This document shows, in pieces, positions 26,863-37,238 of a DNA stretch of 64,000 bases. Position numbers and translations under genes: made by a program. How positions within the stretch are numbered: position 1 is the stretch's first letter; each line of letters starts with the position of its first letter. The DNA is taken from NCBI RefSeq assembly GCF_000426705.1, contig NZ_KE384559.1:87538-151537 (forward strand), read 5' to 3'. The DNA comes from Spirochaeta cellobiosiphila DSM 17781 (GTDB lineage: Bacteria; Spirochaetota; Spirochaetia; DSM-17781). The notes below the pieces were generated by a model that was not told the DNA's origin, did no database searches, and saw only the letters and a program-made list of their open reading frames with translations.

Positions 26863-26875
26863 TGAATATATTTCA
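26863..26875. promoter_or_regulatory. MetR box between the methyltransferase and its regulator
   Basis: TGAATATATTTCA matches the known MetR target TGAA-N5-TTCA exactly. It lies in the divergent region, 50 bases before the regulator start and 83 before the methyltransferase start. A second near-palindrome (TCATGGATCTATGA, 26852-26865) overlaps its left end. Confidence 0.6.
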
Positions 26876-26925
26876 TGGTTAAAAGAAATAAAAGGGAACA
26901 CACAAGGTGTTTCATAGGGATAGTT

Positions 26926-27822
26926 ATGATAGAAATAATTCATCTACAAATCATTCAGACCGTCTACAATCAAGGAACTCTCACCAAAGCATCAGAGACA
27001 TTAAACCTTACCCAACCAGCGCTAAGCCATGCGATCAAGAAGCTCGAAGGACAGTTAGGACTTCCTTTATGGACAAAAGAGGGACGTAATCTACGTCTAA
27101 GCCAAGGGGGATTACTTCTCAAAGAACTAGCTGATCAGATTTTGCCTCAAGTCACTCATAGTGAAGAACTCCTTAAGCAAATATCCCAAGGCAAGAGAGG
27201 CGTCCTTAGGATTGGTATGGAATGTCACCCTTGTTACAAATGGTTAGTTAAAGTGGTAGATCCTTACTTGCAAGTCTGGCCTGATGTAGATTTGGACGTT
27301 CGCCAAGAGTTTCAATTTGATGGACTCCGGGCCCTCAAGGATAACGATATTGATCTACTAGTAACCCCGGATCCTGTTCTATCGGATGAACTTGAATCCT
27401 ATTCCATCTTTGACTATGAATTACTGTTAGCTCTCTCAATCAATCATCCTTTAGCTTCCAAAGCTTATATTGAACCAGAAGATTTGCAAAAGGAAATACT
27501 AATTACCTACCCGGTGGGAAAAGAAAAGCTGGATGTCTATACCCAATTTCTGCTCCCCGCCTATCGTAACCCCAAGCAGTTCAAAACAATTGAAACCACA
27601 GACATTATGCTTCAGATGGTTAATGCAGGAAGAGGATTAACGACTTTACCTGATTGGCTCATCGAAGAATATAAAGATACTTTATCCATCAAAGGATTAC
27701 CACTTGGTTCTATGGGGATCCATAAAAGTCTTTTTATCATCAAAAAGAAATCAACACCTAACAAAGACTACATAAGATCATTCATAGAGATAGCCCGGAA
27801 TCATAGAATGCAAAAGGAGTAA
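26926..27822 (+). CDS. LysR-family regulator, MetR-like
   Basis: A 298-residue LysR-type regulator. Residues 1-60 form the winged HTH (MIEIIHLQIIQTVYNQGTLTKAS, then LNLTQPALSHAIKKLE). Residues 90-295 form the periplasmic-binding-like effector domain, beginning GVLRIGMECHPCYKW, which is close to the E. coli MetR pattern. Homocysteine is the MetR coinducer, and Cys residues at ECHPC may matter. The frame opens at 26875, but the ATG at 26926 gives the natural HTH start and has AGGGA in front. It is divergent from the methionine synthase-like gene and probably controls it and itself through the box at 26863. Confidence 0.85.
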   Translation: MIEIIHLQIIQTVYNQGTLTKASETLNLTQPALSHAIKKLEGQLGLPLWTKEGRNLRLSQGGLLLKELADQILPQVTHSEELLKQISQGKRGVLRIGMECHPCYKWLVKVVDPYLQVWPDVDLDVRQEFQFDGLRALKDNDIDLLVTPDPVLSDELESYSIFDYELLLALSINHPLASKAYIEPEDLQKEILITYPVGKEKLDVYTQFLLPAYRNPKQFKTIETTDIMLQMVNAGRGLTTLPDWLIEEYKDTLSIKGLPLGSMGIHKSLFIIKKKSTPNKDYIRSFIEIARNHRMQKE

Positions 27823-27825
27823 AAA

Positions 27826-28524
27826 ATGAAGCCACTATTGTTTACGTTATTATGCTGGGTAGGACTCGTAGGTTCTAGCCCCTTATGGGCGGATGTCCAT
27901 AATTATGAACTTGATATCAAAGCAGGTCCGGAATGGATACATGATTTTGCTTTTTACCGTAAGAATCCTCCCCAAATCGTCATTTGGTTAGAAGATACAG
28001 AAGGTCACTATGTCAAAACCCTCTATGCCACAGACAAAATAGCCTCCCAAAGTTGGCTCTTTAGTGGAGGGAATCGTAGAGTAGAAGCTTTGCCCACATG
28101 GATGTTTAAAAGAAACAAGGCTGATGAAAAAGGAATCTTGCTTCCTTCCAAGAAAGAACCCTTACCAGATGCGGTTACAGGAGCCACACCGAAGAGCGAC
28201 TTGGCAGTAGACTTTTCCATTCCCGAAGACTTAAAAAGCTTCACAATATTCGTAGAAGTGAATCATTCCACAGACTGGAATCATTATTGGCCCAAAGACG
28301 CCCACGAAGGGGATAAAAACTACAGTGGTGGTCATCTAGGGTCGGGACAACCTTCCCTTGTTTATTCCACAACTGTTGATACCAATTCTCATACAGATAC
28401 AAAACTCAAGATCATTGGCCATGGCAGTCCTGATGGAACAAGTGGGTCCATTGATTCAGATATAACAACCTTAACCACAGCCTTACATATCGTATCAGAG
28501 ATCGTTCTTCACAACCGATCTTGA
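27826..28524 (+). CDS. Exported DUF2271-like protein
   Basis: This 232-residue secreted protein has a clear signal peptide (basic KP, hydrophobic LLFTLLCWVGLVGSS, cleavage after LWA). The mature part resembles DUF2271: PPQIVIWLEDTEGHYVKTLYATDK, followed by WLFSGGNRRVEALP and DAVTGATPKS. Family members are periplasmic and often flavin- or iron-associated; the specific role is unknown. It starts 3 bases after the MetR-like gene with AAAAGGAG, so it may share that transcript. It overlaps the convergent histidine kinase gene by 16 bases at the 3' end. Confidence 0.7.
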   Translation: MKPLLFTLLCWVGLVGSSPLWADVHNYELDIKAGPEWIHDFAFYRKNPPQIVIWLEDTEGHYVKTLYATDKIASQSWLFSGGNRRVEALPTWMFKRNKADEKGILLPSKKEPLPDAVTGATPKSDLAVDFSIPEDLKSFTIFVEVNHSTDWNHYWPKDAHEGDKNYSGGHLGSGQPSLVYSTTVDTNSHTDTKLKIIGHGSPDGTSGSIDSDITTLTTALHIVSEIVLHNRS

Positions 28525-30785
28525 GGTATCCACTCTCCAAAATCAATAAACCAGGTTACTCCTTGACCTGGATCATTCTCCCACTTAATTCTCCCTTTTA
28601 GCTGACCTTCTACAAGGTTTATAATAGTTTGAAAACCCATATGCTCTGAGGAGGAAGGGTCAAAACCAACAGGAAGCCCCATACCATTGTCCCTATAAGT
28701 AAGGTGAATAATATTATTTTCTCCTATTGTCTGATTAATGTGTATTTCCTTAGGCTTATCATCAGGGTGATTATAAAAACCATGTTGAATAGAGTTAGTG
28801 ATAAGTTCAGAAAAAATCATCCCCAAAGGCAATGCTACATCAATGGATATTTCTATAGATTCCAAAGATTCCACTAAGCTAATATCATCATCTATAGAAT
28901 GGTCTACCAATTGAAGAATATATGTTTTGAAATCAATCTTGGATAAGTTCTGACTTTCATATAGCATTTGATGTACAAGTGCCATGGATTGGATTTTATT
29001 TTCAACATCATATAACACATTATTCAAGGATTCATCCTTTATGCCCGTCATCTTCATGCTTAATAGCGATATGATCAATTGCATATTGTTTTTAGTACGA
29101 TGGTACAATTCTTTTATTAACGTATTCCTTTCTTCCAGATCGTCTTTAATTTTATCTTCAATGGCTTTACGTTTTGTAATATCCAGATGAGTGCCTATTA
29201 AACGGGAAGGTTTACCTGTTGAATCAAATATCATTTGAGCTCTTGATAAAACATCAATCCAATGGCCCTCTTTGTGACGCATCTTCACTTCCAGGACAAA
29301 GCGTTCTCTAGCGCCTTCTTTGAGTTGATCGGCATAGTAAAGAAACTTTTGATAATCCTCCTCTTGCATTAATTGCTTTAAAGCCTCTAGATTATTAGGT
29401 ATATCCTTATAACCATAACCTAACATACTCTTCCAACCTGGTGACAGATAGATCTCATCATTACTAAAGTTCCAATCATATAATCCTTCTTGAGACGCTT
29501 TCATAGCAAGTTTAAAACGATTCTCACTCTCTATAAGAGCGCTGGCTATCTTGGAACGTTCATTCTCTAGATCAATATTGAATAGAGCGTAGGAGATATC
29601 ACCTGCTACTTCTTCGAAGAGTGATAACTCACGTTCATCTATTTCATAGTCAAGATTGACATGGATATTAAGGACACCAAAGAATTGGGTGCCATATTCC
29701 AGACGTATCCCCATAACATTGTAGCTTCGGGAATCTTTATAGAAACGACAACCATTACAGTCACAGGTAGCGACAGGTATAATGTGAGCCCCCTGTTTAT
29801 TGGTAATAACCTTACGACAACCCATAGAATTATCATGAATCGAAAACTGATCAATAGTTACCGTTTCTTGCCCGCGTATACTAGAGAAGCATTTGACCTG
29901 TCCTTCTTCTTTTTTTTCCAAATAAATACGGGCTAATTGATATTGATCAATATGGGATAGGCTAACACAGGCTTTACGAAGAAGTTTGTCCTTATCCCTT
30001 TCCTGTACAATTAACTGATTTATATTACGAATAGCATCTAATACTCTATTCAGGTGATTTATCTGATCAATATAAGATTGGCGAGATACTAATACGGCAT
30101 TAATATCTGTCTGTAGCCTTGTGATTTCATCATGATGATGATCCACAGGAGTCCTGACCATAAAATTTCCTTGTTCTACTTCTTTAAGGGAATCATCGAT
30201 GATAGTAAGTCTATGGGCAAGTAAAAATTCCATAATGATCAGAATCATAATAAAACTAACAATTAGAAAGATTGGCATTCCCAGGAATATCGTATGAAGG
30301 ATGCTGAGCTTCTGCTTATGCAGTAATGTTTTTGGAAGATCCACAAAAACATAATATTTTTGCTCATCATCTGAATAGAATTGCGCACCTAAACGAAAGG
30401 ATTCACCCTGATCATCATACAAATTACGTTTGAAATTTAAAGGTAATGATATATCAGAAAACAAGGGAATATCATTAATTCTTAGGCCCTTATCCATAGA
30501 GGGATAAGATTCACTAATAAAACCATCCTTATCGGTGATATAAATATGACTATTAGACTGACCTAAAAGAGGCATCCAAAAGTCTTCCTGTGGCAAAGTA
30601 TTATGAGAAATAACACCTGATTGAAGCAGAGTATAAGGAATAAGAATGCGATTTTCCCAGTTTTGGTTCATTTGTCCAAAGATCAGGAACACAAATATAT
30701 ATCCAGCTAGTGTTATGACACAAGTTTCTATTATCAAGATTATAAAACTTAAATTAAAAGCTAACTTTGGAAACTGTTTCTTCAT
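28509..30785 (-). CDS. Orphan sensor histidine kinase (HAMP-GAF-PAS-HisKA_2)
   Basis: A 758-residue membrane sensor kinase. It has TM1 at about 14-36, an extracytoplasmic domain to about 165, TM2 at about 167-190, and a HAMP linker. A GAF domain (265-400) contains [10 protein letters not shown], and a PAS/PAC follows (415-540; [31 protein letters not shown]). The HisKA_2 phosphoacceptor His is in [17 protein letters not shown]. The ATPase has N-box [10 protein letters not shown] and G1 box DNGMGLP. No response regulator is adjacent. The start is the ATG at 30785, 3 bases after AGAAGG; a TTG four codons upstream lacks a ribosome site. It is divergent from a chemoreceptor. Confidence 0.88.
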   Translation of the reverse strand: MKKQFPKLAFNLSFIILIIETCVITLAGYIFVFLIFGQMNQNWENRILIPYTLLQSGVISHNTLPQEDFWMPLLGQSNSHIYITDKDGFISESYPSMDKGLRINDIPLFSDISLPLNFKRNLYDDQGESFRLGAQFYSDDEQKYYVFVDLPKTLLHKQKLSILHTIFLGMPIFLIVSFIMILIIMEFLLAHRLTIIDDSLKEVEQGNFMVRTPVDHHHDEITRLQTDINAVLVSRQSYIDQINHLNRVLDAIRNINQLIVQERDKDKLLRKACVSLSHIDQYQLARIYLEKKEEGQVKCFSSIRGQETVTIDQFSIHDNSMGCRKVITNKQGAHIIPVATCDCNGCRFYKDSRSYNVMGIRLEYGTQFFGVLNIHVNLDYEIDERELSLFEEVAGDISYALFNIDLENERSKIASALIESENRFKLAMKASQEGLYDWNFSNDEIYLSPGWKSMLGYGYKDIPNNLEALKQLMQEEDYQKFLYYADQLKEGARERFVLEVKMRHKEGHWIDVLSRAQMIFDSTGKPSRLIGTHLDITKRKAIEDKIKDDLEERNTLIKELYHRTKNNMQLIISLLSMKMTGIKDESLNNVLYDVENKIQSMALVHQMLYESQNLSKIDFKTYILQLVDHSIDDDISLVESLESIEISIDVALPLGMIFSELITNSIQHGFYNHPDDKPKEIHINQTIGENNIIHLTYRDNGMGLPVGFDPSSSEHMGFQTIINLVEGQLKGRIKWENDPGQGVTWFIDFGEWIPQDRL

Positions 30786-30904
30786 TAACCTTCTCAAAAG
30801 AGATCTTACTAATCAGTCTCGTTTATACCAGGTTCAATTTCAAACCAATTTATCCTAAAGAAAAAAGGTTGCAAGTAGAAGAAAAATTAACCAGACTATT
30901 TATT

Positions 30905-33439
30905 ATGGTGTTTCATTTCAAGATCAAGGACAAATTAATTCTCATGTCCCTTCTACTGGTATTGATTCCCATATTATTACTGGGCTTAACGACATATCAA
31001 ATCCTAACAAAGGAAACAAAATCACAAAATGAAGACAGGCTCAAACAACAAACCCAGCAAATCCTGCAAAATGTCAAAAATATATACGACCTGGCCCTTC
31101 AAAAAGTTAATACGGACCTGGAGATAGCCAAATACCTTTTAAACAACTATGGCCAAATCCAGGTGGATGATAGTGGTAAACTATCAGTCGTTGATATAAA
31201 AGCGGATCAATTGGTTCGACAAAAGGTTAAGTCAGATATCATCATAGCCAACAAATTATTCTATGATCTAGGTACACCCGAATTAAACACAAATCAAACA
31301 TTGACAAGACAGGTTAAGGACCAGATTACCCTTGAAACGACCACCCTCAGATTTAACCCTCTTAGGATAGGAGATAAAAATATCCCCTATGATTATGGCT
31401 TAGTGGATCAAATCAAGAATACAACAGGAATAGAAACAGCAACTATTTTCCAAAAGATCCCCCAAGGTTATCTGCGGGTATCGACCAATGTTATTAACAA
31501 ACAAGGTGAGCGAGCCATTAATACCTATATTCCAAACTCATCTGAAGTGGCAAAGCAATTATCTCAGGGAACGACCTACTATGGGAGAGCCTATGTTGTG
31601 GACAGTTGGTATTTGACAGCTTATGAACCTATCAAAAATAGACAGGGTATCATCATAGGCGCACTCTATGTAGGAGCCCATGAACAAAAATACATACCTG
31701 AATCTGATCATGATTTAGTGGATAGAATATCGAAGCTGACAGGATCAACAGCTACAGTGTTTCAATTAAAACCCTTTCAAGGAAGGAAACCTGATGATTC
31801 CCTATCCCAAAAATGGAACAACAAAGATGCTTTTTACCGGATATCTACTAATATACTTTTAGACAGTGGACAACGAGCCACAGGGACCATTCTATCTCAA
31901 GCCATTTATGATCAAATGAAGCAAGGGAATACTTATTTAGGTAGAGCTAATATCTTAGGACATTGGTATATGACGGCCTATTACCCTCTCAAGGATAATA
32001 ATGGACATTTAGTAGGAGCCTTGTACGTTGGTGTACCGGAATCCCAATATCAGGATTCCCTCATTAAAAACTTAAGAGAATTGACCATAGGGAAAACAGG
32101 ACGCATCTATATACTCGATGAAAAAGGAGAATCCCTTTTAGGTGATTATAAAGGAGAGCGATATACCTCGCATGAATCGACACCCATTATAGCCTATCAA
32201 GATAGACTTATATACAGCCAAAGCTATTTTGCCCCCTGGGAATGGCAATTAGGGGCCATTGTTAATATGTCTGACTTTGAGGAAGGACTAAGAAGAATTA
32301 ATTTTGCTATGATGATCATCATCTTACTTACGATCATTATAGGAACGATCATAGCCTTTAAGTTCGCCCAATCCCTGGCCATCCCTCTACAAAAGGTGAG
32401 TAAGAATGCAGATATTCTGGCTAATGGTGATTTCAATATTAACCCCATGAATTACAAGAAAAGAGATGAAATCGGATTATTAGAAGACTCCTTTAATAAA
32501 ATGGTTATCTCACTAAAGGAAAAAGCGGATATTATCAATTCATTTGCCAAGGGAGATTTTTCTCCTCTTATAAGCAAAAGCAGTGAAGAGGATCAATTAG
32601 GAGAATCACTTTTGCTTATGTCTGATAACTTGAATAACCTCCTCTATCAAATCGATATCATCATTCGCGAAGTCCAGATTGGAGCTAATCACATATCAAC
32701 AGCCAGTCAGGATCTGTCTAGAGGAGTCATTACTCAGGCAGATTCTGTAGAAAAAATTCTTGATAACTTAAAAGCCATTGACCAGCAGTCAACTGAAAAC
32801 TCCCAAGGAGCCCAATCCGCCCATAGAATCGCCCAAATGAGTAAGAAAAACGCAGAAGACAGTGCCAATCAGATTGAAGAACTAATCCTATCTGTTCATA
32901 ACATCAAAGATAGCTTTGACGGGATAAAGAAAATCGTAGGAATCATCTCCAGTCTATCCTTTCAGATTAACTTATTGGCCCTTAATGCTAATGTGGAAGC
33001 GGCCAGAGCAGGCCAACATGGTAGGGGCTTTTCTGTTGTCGCTGATGAAGTGCGAACACTGGCCAATAAAAGTGAAGCCTCTGTTAAGGATACTTCTGGG
33101 ATAATTGAACAAGCAAGTATTCACATGGAAGATGCGCTGGAAGCTGTTACCAAAACATCCTCCCTGCAATCTACCATTCTGAAAGGAGCTCAAGAGTTAT
33201 CTGAAGTTGTTGCTCAAATCAAGAAAAGCAGTTCCTCCCAAGCAGAAGGAGTAAATCGGATTACAGAGGATCTTAATCATATATCGAATATAACAACAGA
33301 GAACGCAGCGGCCTCAGAAGAAAGTTCGGCCGCTACAGAACAATTGACTGGTCAAATTCTGGAACTTCAGAATATGATGAAACAATTCAAACTAAGAGCA
33401 AAGGATTCCCAACCAAGGCTTCCTATAAATAACTCATAA
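30905..33439 (+). CDS. Methyl-accepting chemotaxis protein with tandem Cache domains
   Basis: An 844-residue chemoreceptor that senses small molecules and signals to CheA. TM1 is near residues 11-33. An extracytoplasmic region of about 450 residues follows with repeated Cache-type units: [24 protein letters not shown] and [24 protein letters not shown] are two copies. TM2 lies near 505-525, then HAMP. The signalling tip reads [33 protein letters not shown]. No CheR-docking pentapeptide ends the chain. I chose the ATG at 30905, since the longer frame runs back into the kinase leader. No che genes are nearby. Confidence 0.9.
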   Translation: MVFHFKIKDKLILMSLLLVLIPILLLGLTTYQILTKETKSQNEDRLKQQTQQILQNVKNIYDLALQKVNTDLEIAKYLLNNYGQIQVDDSGKLSVVDIKADQLVRQKVKSDIIIANKLFYDLGTPELNTNQTLTRQVKDQITLETTTLRFNPLRIGDKNIPYDYGLVDQIKNTTGIETATIFQKIPQGYLRVSTNVINKQGERAINTYIPNSSEVAKQLSQGTTYYGRAYVVDSWYLTAYEPIKNRQGIIIGALYVGAHEQKYIPESDHDLVDRISKLTGSTATVFQLKPFQGRKPDDSLSQKWNNKDAFYRISTNILLDSGQRATGTILSQAIYDQMKQGNTYLGRANILGHWYMTAYYPLKDNNGHLVGALYVGVPESQYQDSLIKNLRELTIGKTGRIYILDEKGESLLGDYKGERYTSHESTPIIAYQDRLIYSQSYFAPWEWQLGAIVNMSDFEEGLRRINFAMMIIILLTIIIGTIIAFKFAQSLAIPLQKVSKNADILANGDFNINPMNYKKRDEIGLLEDSFNKMVISLKEKADIINSFAKGDFSPLISKSSEEDQLGESLLLMSDNLNNLLYQIDIIIREVQIGANHISTASQDLSRGVITQADSVEKILDNLKAIDQQSTENSQGAQSAHRIAQMSKKNAEDSANQIEELILSVHNIKDSFDGIKKIVGIISSLSFQINLLALNANVEAARAGQHGRGFSVVADEVRTLANKSEASVKDTSGIIEQASIHMEDALEAVTKTSSLQSTILKGAQELSEVVAQIKKSSSSQAEGVNRITEDLNHISNITTENAAASEESSAATEQLTGQILELQNMMKQFKLRAKDSQPRLPINNS

Positions 33440-33938
33440 TGCTATTGAAGTCATTATCAATGTCCAAGCCTTCCAGGTAGACAGAAATCATCCCCCTATG
33501 GTGAGTTTGATGATTGAACATATGAAGAGCTAAGTCTCCAAAGTTATGGGAATGTTCTCCCCCTCGGGAATCTAAATAGGTTAAATCAGAATCGATGTCC
33601 TCTTGGGTGATCTCTTCCACGAACTCTTGCAGAAGCTGATCTGTTATATCTCGCTTAGTTAAGTACTCAGAGATAGTTGGCGTATATAATTCTTTGAAGG
33701 AGAGAGGACTGGTAGAACCTAAAGATTTAACATATTCAAAGGTTCGAAGCTGACTAAATCGATACAGCCACACATTATCTGCAACATAGATGTGATTACA
33801 CATAGATTTAAGGGAAGAAAAGAAGGCCTTAAAACGTTGATTCCACTGATCATCTGTTAATGATTTAATTAACTGATTCATTTCTAAATTAGCAGCTCGA
33901 TTATATTGGGCTAATAATATGAGAGTTTGTTTATCCAT
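33423..33938 (-). CDS. DinB family protein
   Basis: A 171-residue four-helix bundle of the DinB superfamily. It starts [19 protein letters not shown], contains a first metal His in [16 protein letters not shown], and the second and third in [13 protein letters not shown]. This is the usual three-His nickel/zinc site of DinB and thiol-transfer (YfiT, bacillithiol) proteins. Thiol transferase or stress function is possible but cannot be fixed by sequence. The stop overlaps the chemoreceptor stop by 17 bases (convergent). Confidence 0.88.
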   Translation of the reverse strand: MDKQTLILLAQYNRAANLEMNQLIKSLTDDQWNQRFKAFFSSLKSMCNHIYVADNVWLYRFSQLRTFEYVKSLGSTSPLSFKELYTPTISEYLTKRDITDQLLQEFVEEITQEDIDSDLTYLDSRGGEHSHNFGDLALHMFNHQTHHRGMISVYLEGLDIDNDFNSIMSYL

Positions 33939-33960
33939 GGTTCTTATTGTAGAGGAAATA

Positions 33961-34671
33961 TTACCTATTGTCCCTACTAAAGCGATAAGAAAAGAAGAGA
34001 GTTAATAGTAATATTTCTATCAATCCCCCCATTAAATACAGTAGGAACTTAGGTAAGTCATCCACATTAAGGACACTCTGGGTTAGAAAATAGGTTGGAA
34101 ACAAGATACCTAAGCTTCTATAGGGAGTGGGAAGCAAAACAGCGAAGGCAGGTAACATTGATAAGCCAAAAGTCTTGGCCACAACCAATCCTTCCACCTT
34201 ATTACTAGCAAAGGCGGGTAGCATTAAGAGATATACCAAAGCCAATAGACTATTCACAAAGACAAAAGCGAGACGAGGAAGAAAAGGTATGGCATAGAGA
34301 TCGGATATAGGTGACAAGCCTAAACATAATAATAGACCCAAGAGCAAGATTGTGCCAAAACGAATGAGAAGATGAAAACCGACACCACCCCTTGTAACAG
34401 CCACACTTTGGAGAGTGCCCTCATCCCGCTCATCCAAGACAAGGAATCCCCCTAACCATCCAAGCATCATGGGCCACATTAATAATAGGATACTTTGAAT
34501 AAGACCATAATAATTCTGTAGTTCTACATAGTGACTGACTATCCCTGCGATAAAGGGAATAAGAAAGCGAAAGAGAACGGTCATAAAGATTGGCAATATA
34601 AGCGCAAACAGGAGAAGAGGATCTCTAAGGACACTTTTTAATGAAGACTTAAATAAGACAGGAACATTCAT
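33961..34671 (-). CDS. ABC-2 type exporter permease, second subunit
   Basis: A 236-residue protein with six hydrophobic segments, the ABC-2 layout. An N-terminal cytoplasmic helix (VPVLFKSSLKSVLRDP) precedes LLLFALILPIFMTVLF, and a conserved loop has LVLDERDEGTLQSVAVT, as in drug and lipid exporters. The frame is open upstream, but the ATG at 34671 overlaps the preceding stop as ATGA and has GGAGGGGG in front. It forms a transporter with the neighbouring permease and ATPase. The overall arrangement resembles drug-efflux sets, but the substrate is unknown. Confidence 0.85.
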   Translation of the reverse strand: MNVPVLFKSSLKSVLRDPLLLFALILPIFMTVLFRFLIPFIAGIVSHYVELQNYYGLIQSILLLMWPMMLGWLGGFLVLDERDEGTLQSVAVTRGGVGFHLLIRFGTILLLGLLLCLGLSPISDLYAIPFLPRLAFVFVNSLLALVYLLMLPAFASNKVEGLVVAKTFGLSMLPAFAVLLPTPYRSLGILFPTYFLTQSVLNVDDLPKFLLYLMGGLIEILLLTLFFSYRFSRDNR

Positions 34672-35378
34672 TCTCCCCCTCCTATTTGGGCAATGACATA
34701 TTTGTCGAACCATCTTTTCGCCCATAAAGCACTGATACAGATAAATACCAAGAGATAAACAATGCTGTAGACAAGATCAAAAGCACTAATCCCCTGAAAA
34801 CTTCCCTTCAATAAAAGCAAGGTGGCCTGAGTTGGAAAAAGATAAAGCCACCAGGCATCTGTGAAGGGAAAGAATCCTAATAAAGGAATAAAAAAAGGTA
34901 TTAGATAGACAAGGCTATATAAAAGGTATTCGGGAACATTCTCTTTTCGTGATACGACAATCAGCCCCCATAAAGTGAAAACTAAGGAGGTCAAGCCAAC
35001 GGCTAAAAACAATATCAAAGGTTGAAAGGAGAAGCCAATCCCTCCTATGGTAATGACAAAACTGACCATCACACTTAGTAAGGAGAAATTCAAAGCTTTA
35101 GCTAATAGATAGGAGTAAGAGGGAATAGGAGAAACAAATAAGGAGGAGAGCACCTTTTCACTTTTTTCAAATAATACGGAACCTCCCACAAAGTAAAAGC
35201 CTAGAACTACAGGATCTGTAAAGATCAACAACTGAAGGACTTCTGAACGGATACTGGTAGGAACATGACGCACAATGACAATATAAATGATAGAAAGAAC
35301 GATATAGATACTAACAAAACCATAGCGAAGGGCAAGGTTCCATTCGTTTTTCCATAAAGGAATAAAGGAACTGGTCAT
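34668..35378 (-). CDS. ABC-2 type exporter permease, first subunit
   Basis: A 236-residue permease with six membrane segments (about 20-38, 52-70, 90-115, 122-143, 150-173, 205-227). It starts with a short cytoplasmic helix WKNEWNLALRYGF. Motif FEKSEKVLSSLFVSPI corresponds to the DERE-type coupling loop of the other subunit. The gene overlaps its neighbours by 4 bases on both sides, so ATPase and both permeases are translated together. The partner permease is distinct in sequence, so the membrane part is a heterodimer. Confidence 0.85.
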   Translation of the reverse strand: MTSSFIPLWKNEWNLALRYGFVSIYIVLSIIYIVIVRHVPTSIRSEVLQLLIFTDPVVLGFYFVGGSVLFEKSEKVLSSLFVSPIPSYSYLLAKALNFSLLSVMVSFVITIGGIGFSFQPLILFLAVGLTSLVFTLWGLIVVSRKENVPEYLLYSLVYLIPFFIPLLGFFPFTDAWWLYLFPTQATLLLLKGSFQGISAFDLVYSIVYLLVFICISALWAKRWFDKYVIAQIGGGE

Positions 35379-36232
35379 AGCCCTTCCCCTTGCTCCAACC
35401 GTTGGCCGGTTACTTCAATGAAAACATCCTCTAAAGTAGCTTCTGTAGAATGAAGGGATAGAATGGTATTATCTTTGATTTTATGAAGAAAGTTTGGATT
35501 AACACCCAAGTTAGCTAAGGGGAACTCACAGACTTCTTGTTCTAATTCTAGCCTGACCGTTCCCTGACTTCTTTCCACTTTGAGATGATGAGGACTATCA
35601 ATAAGGGGAATCTTACCATCGACCATAAAGGCCACACGGTCTGATAATTCATCAGCTATGGTCATATTATGGGTTGTTAAAAAGATAGTCTTCCCTTGGG
35701 ATTTTAAGTTCTGAATAATATCCTTTACCTTACGGGCATTAACAGGATCTAAGCCACTAACTGGTTCATCTAAGAATAAGACATCAGGATCATTAATGAG
35801 GGCTCTACAGAAATTAAGACGCATCTTCATACCCTTGGAATAATCCTCTACCCGCTTGTTCCTATATTCATATAAACCAACCTGATCCAGGAGTTGATCA
35901 AAGGAAGGTTTGACATCATGGTACAAGGAAGCAAAGAAACGAAGATTCTCTAGGGCTGTAAGCTTGAGATACAAATTAGGGAATTCAAAGGAGACTCCTA
36001 TCTTGTCATAATAGGAGCGATTCTTATGGGCCAAATCCCATTTATCAACCTGTACAGTTCCTCGATACTTATCTAAGATACCGATGAGAATCTTAAGTGT
36101 CGTACTTTTACCAGCCCCGGAAGGGCCTAACAGGGAAAAGATTTCTCCCTGTTCTATTTGGAAATTAATTCCTTTGAGAATATCACCCTCTGTCTTGGGA
36201 TAATGATAGTATAGATCTGATACCCTAATCAT
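35375..36232 (-). CDS. ABC exporter ATP-binding protein
   Basis: This 285-residue ATPase powers the two permeases. Motifs present are Walker A GPSGAGKSTT (about 37-46), Q-loop near FEFPNLYLK, signature YSKGMKMRLN, Walker B VLFLDEPVSGLDP and the switch His in LTTHNM. After residue 215 a small C-terminal domain follows (LELEQEVCEFPLANLG). It overlaps both neighbours by 4 bases. The signature lacks the canonical LSGGQ but is typical for ABC-2 drug-export ATPases. Cotranscribed with a TetR repressor. Confidence 0.93.
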   Translation of the reverse strand: MIRVSDLYYHYPKTEGDILKGINFQIEQGEIFSLLGPSGAGKSTTLKILIGILDKYRGTVQVDKWDLAHKNRSYYDKIGVSFEFPNLYLKLTALENLRFFASLYHDVKPSFDQLLDQVGLYEYRNKRVEDYSKGMKMRLNFCRALINDPDVLFLDEPVSGLDPVNARKVKDIIQNLKSQGKTIFLTTHNMTIADELSDRVAFMVDGKIPLIDSPHHLKVERSQGTVRLELEQEVCEFPLANLGVNPNFLHKIKDNTILSLHSTEATLEDVFIEVTGQRLEQGEGL

Positions 36233-36831
36233 TGGTCCTCCTTAACAAGACCATCTGCTATAAAATCAATCATCAAGCTAGCCACCTCATCAAAGACATC
36301 TTCCCCAATAAGGCGCTTTTGGAAGTTCATGACATACAAATTCCGGAACAAACCACTTAGGACTTTAGGAGGAAAGGCTGTAAAGCTATCTCCGAAAAAA
36401 GCCCCTAATTGTTCCACCATAGCCTCATCTCGATTGAGAAAACCTTCTAATTTATCCTCAGGGATTTTGCTTAGGATCTCTTCCATTTGCTTCTCATTCA
36501 TCAAGACCTCCATAAGGGGATTGTCATATTGCTTTTCGAAGAGAAATCCCAAGAGTTTCTTGAGCTTGTCTTTTTTACTAAGGGAGGATTCTTTTATTTG
36601 TAAGATGAGGGCTTGTTGCATCTCCCCTTCAAAGATATCTAGTACATCGATGAAAAGCTCTTCCTTGGATTGATAGAATAGATAGAATGTCCCCTTTCCA
36701 ATACCGGCGGCTTTGGCTATCTCCGAGACACTTGTCTTACGTATTCCATAACGTTCAAAGAGGCGACGCCCCTCTGTGATAAGGGTCTGTTTTATCTCTT
36801 CTTTTTCTTCATTACCAAAAGCTTTTGGCAT
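36229..36831 (-). CDS. TetR-family repressor of the exporter operon
   Basis: A 200-residue TetR-type regulator. The HTH reads RYGIRKTSVSEIAKAAGIGKGTFYLFYQSKEELF (residues 24-57). The rest is the helical ligand domain. It is the first gene of the four-gene operon, overlapping the ATPase start by 4 bases. A palindrome 14 bases upstream (36845-36873) is a likely binding site, so autorepression released by an exported compound is expected. AAGGAGATAGG precedes the start. Confidence 0.9.
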   Translation of the reverse strand: MPKAFGNEEKEEIKQTLITEGRRLFERYGIRKTSVSEIAKAAGIGKGTFYLFYQSKEELFIDVLDIFEGEMQQALILQIKESSLSKKDKLKKLLGFLFEKQYDNPLMEVLMNEKQMEEILSKIPEDKLEGFLNRDEAMVEQLGAFFGDSFTAFPPKVLSGLFRNLYVMNFQKRLIGEDVFDEVASLMIDFIADGLVKEDQ

Positions 36832-36844
36832 CCTATCTCCTTAC

Positions 36845-36873
36845 GTATGACCGATATTCATATCTGGTCATAC
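36845..36873 (-). promoter_or_regulatory. Operator upstream of the TetR gene
   Basis: GTATGACCGATAT and ATATCTGGTCATAC form an almost perfect palindrome around TC, with a single extra base in one arm. The outer 8 bases (GTATGACC/GGTCATAC) are perfect. It starts 14 bases upstream of the tetR start, as expected for autoregulation. Confidence 0.65.
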
Positions 36874-37004
36874 AGTCATTATGATACCTTAAAGAACTAA
36901 AAGGCAAGAGAAAAGTTAAGATTTCTCCAATGGCACAGTTGTGGGTTTCCCTATTTGTCAATTGACCTTGGAGGAATTTGTCAATTGAGGAATTCTGTCA
37001 TTGT

Positions 37005-37139
37005 CACTTGACGATGGGTGTCAGTGTCAGGCTAGTTTGGTGTCATCCTCAAGTGACGTTGAGTGTAGGTGACAGGCTACTTTGGTGTCATCCTCACTTG
37101 ACGATGGGCGTAGGTGACAGGCTACTTTGGTATCATCCT
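37005..37139 (+). repeat. Three 45-bp tandem repeats
   Basis: Three head-to-tail copies of a 45-base unit lie at 37005-37049, 37050-37094 and 37095-37139. Each contains GACAGGCTA or GTCAGGCTA, TTTGGT and TCATCCT. The copies are similar but not identical. Because 45 is a multiple of three, a spurious reading frame with a 15-residue repeat appears. The 36874-37238 stretch has no gene; short TGTCAATTGA pieces at about 36957 and 36979 look like partial relatives. Confidence 0.85.
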
Positions 37140-37238
37140 CAATGCTCAAATGAATCAGGATTCCCTTTTGTACGGTCTATAAAGAGAAGACTTAAGATGT
37201 TAGAATAGACCTTCCCCTAAGTTAAGGATCAAAATCAG

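Noticed and set aside
36978-37208. 76-codon frame with a 15-residue repeat
   Set aside because: Arises because the 45-bp DNA repeat is a multiple of three; there is no ribosome site.
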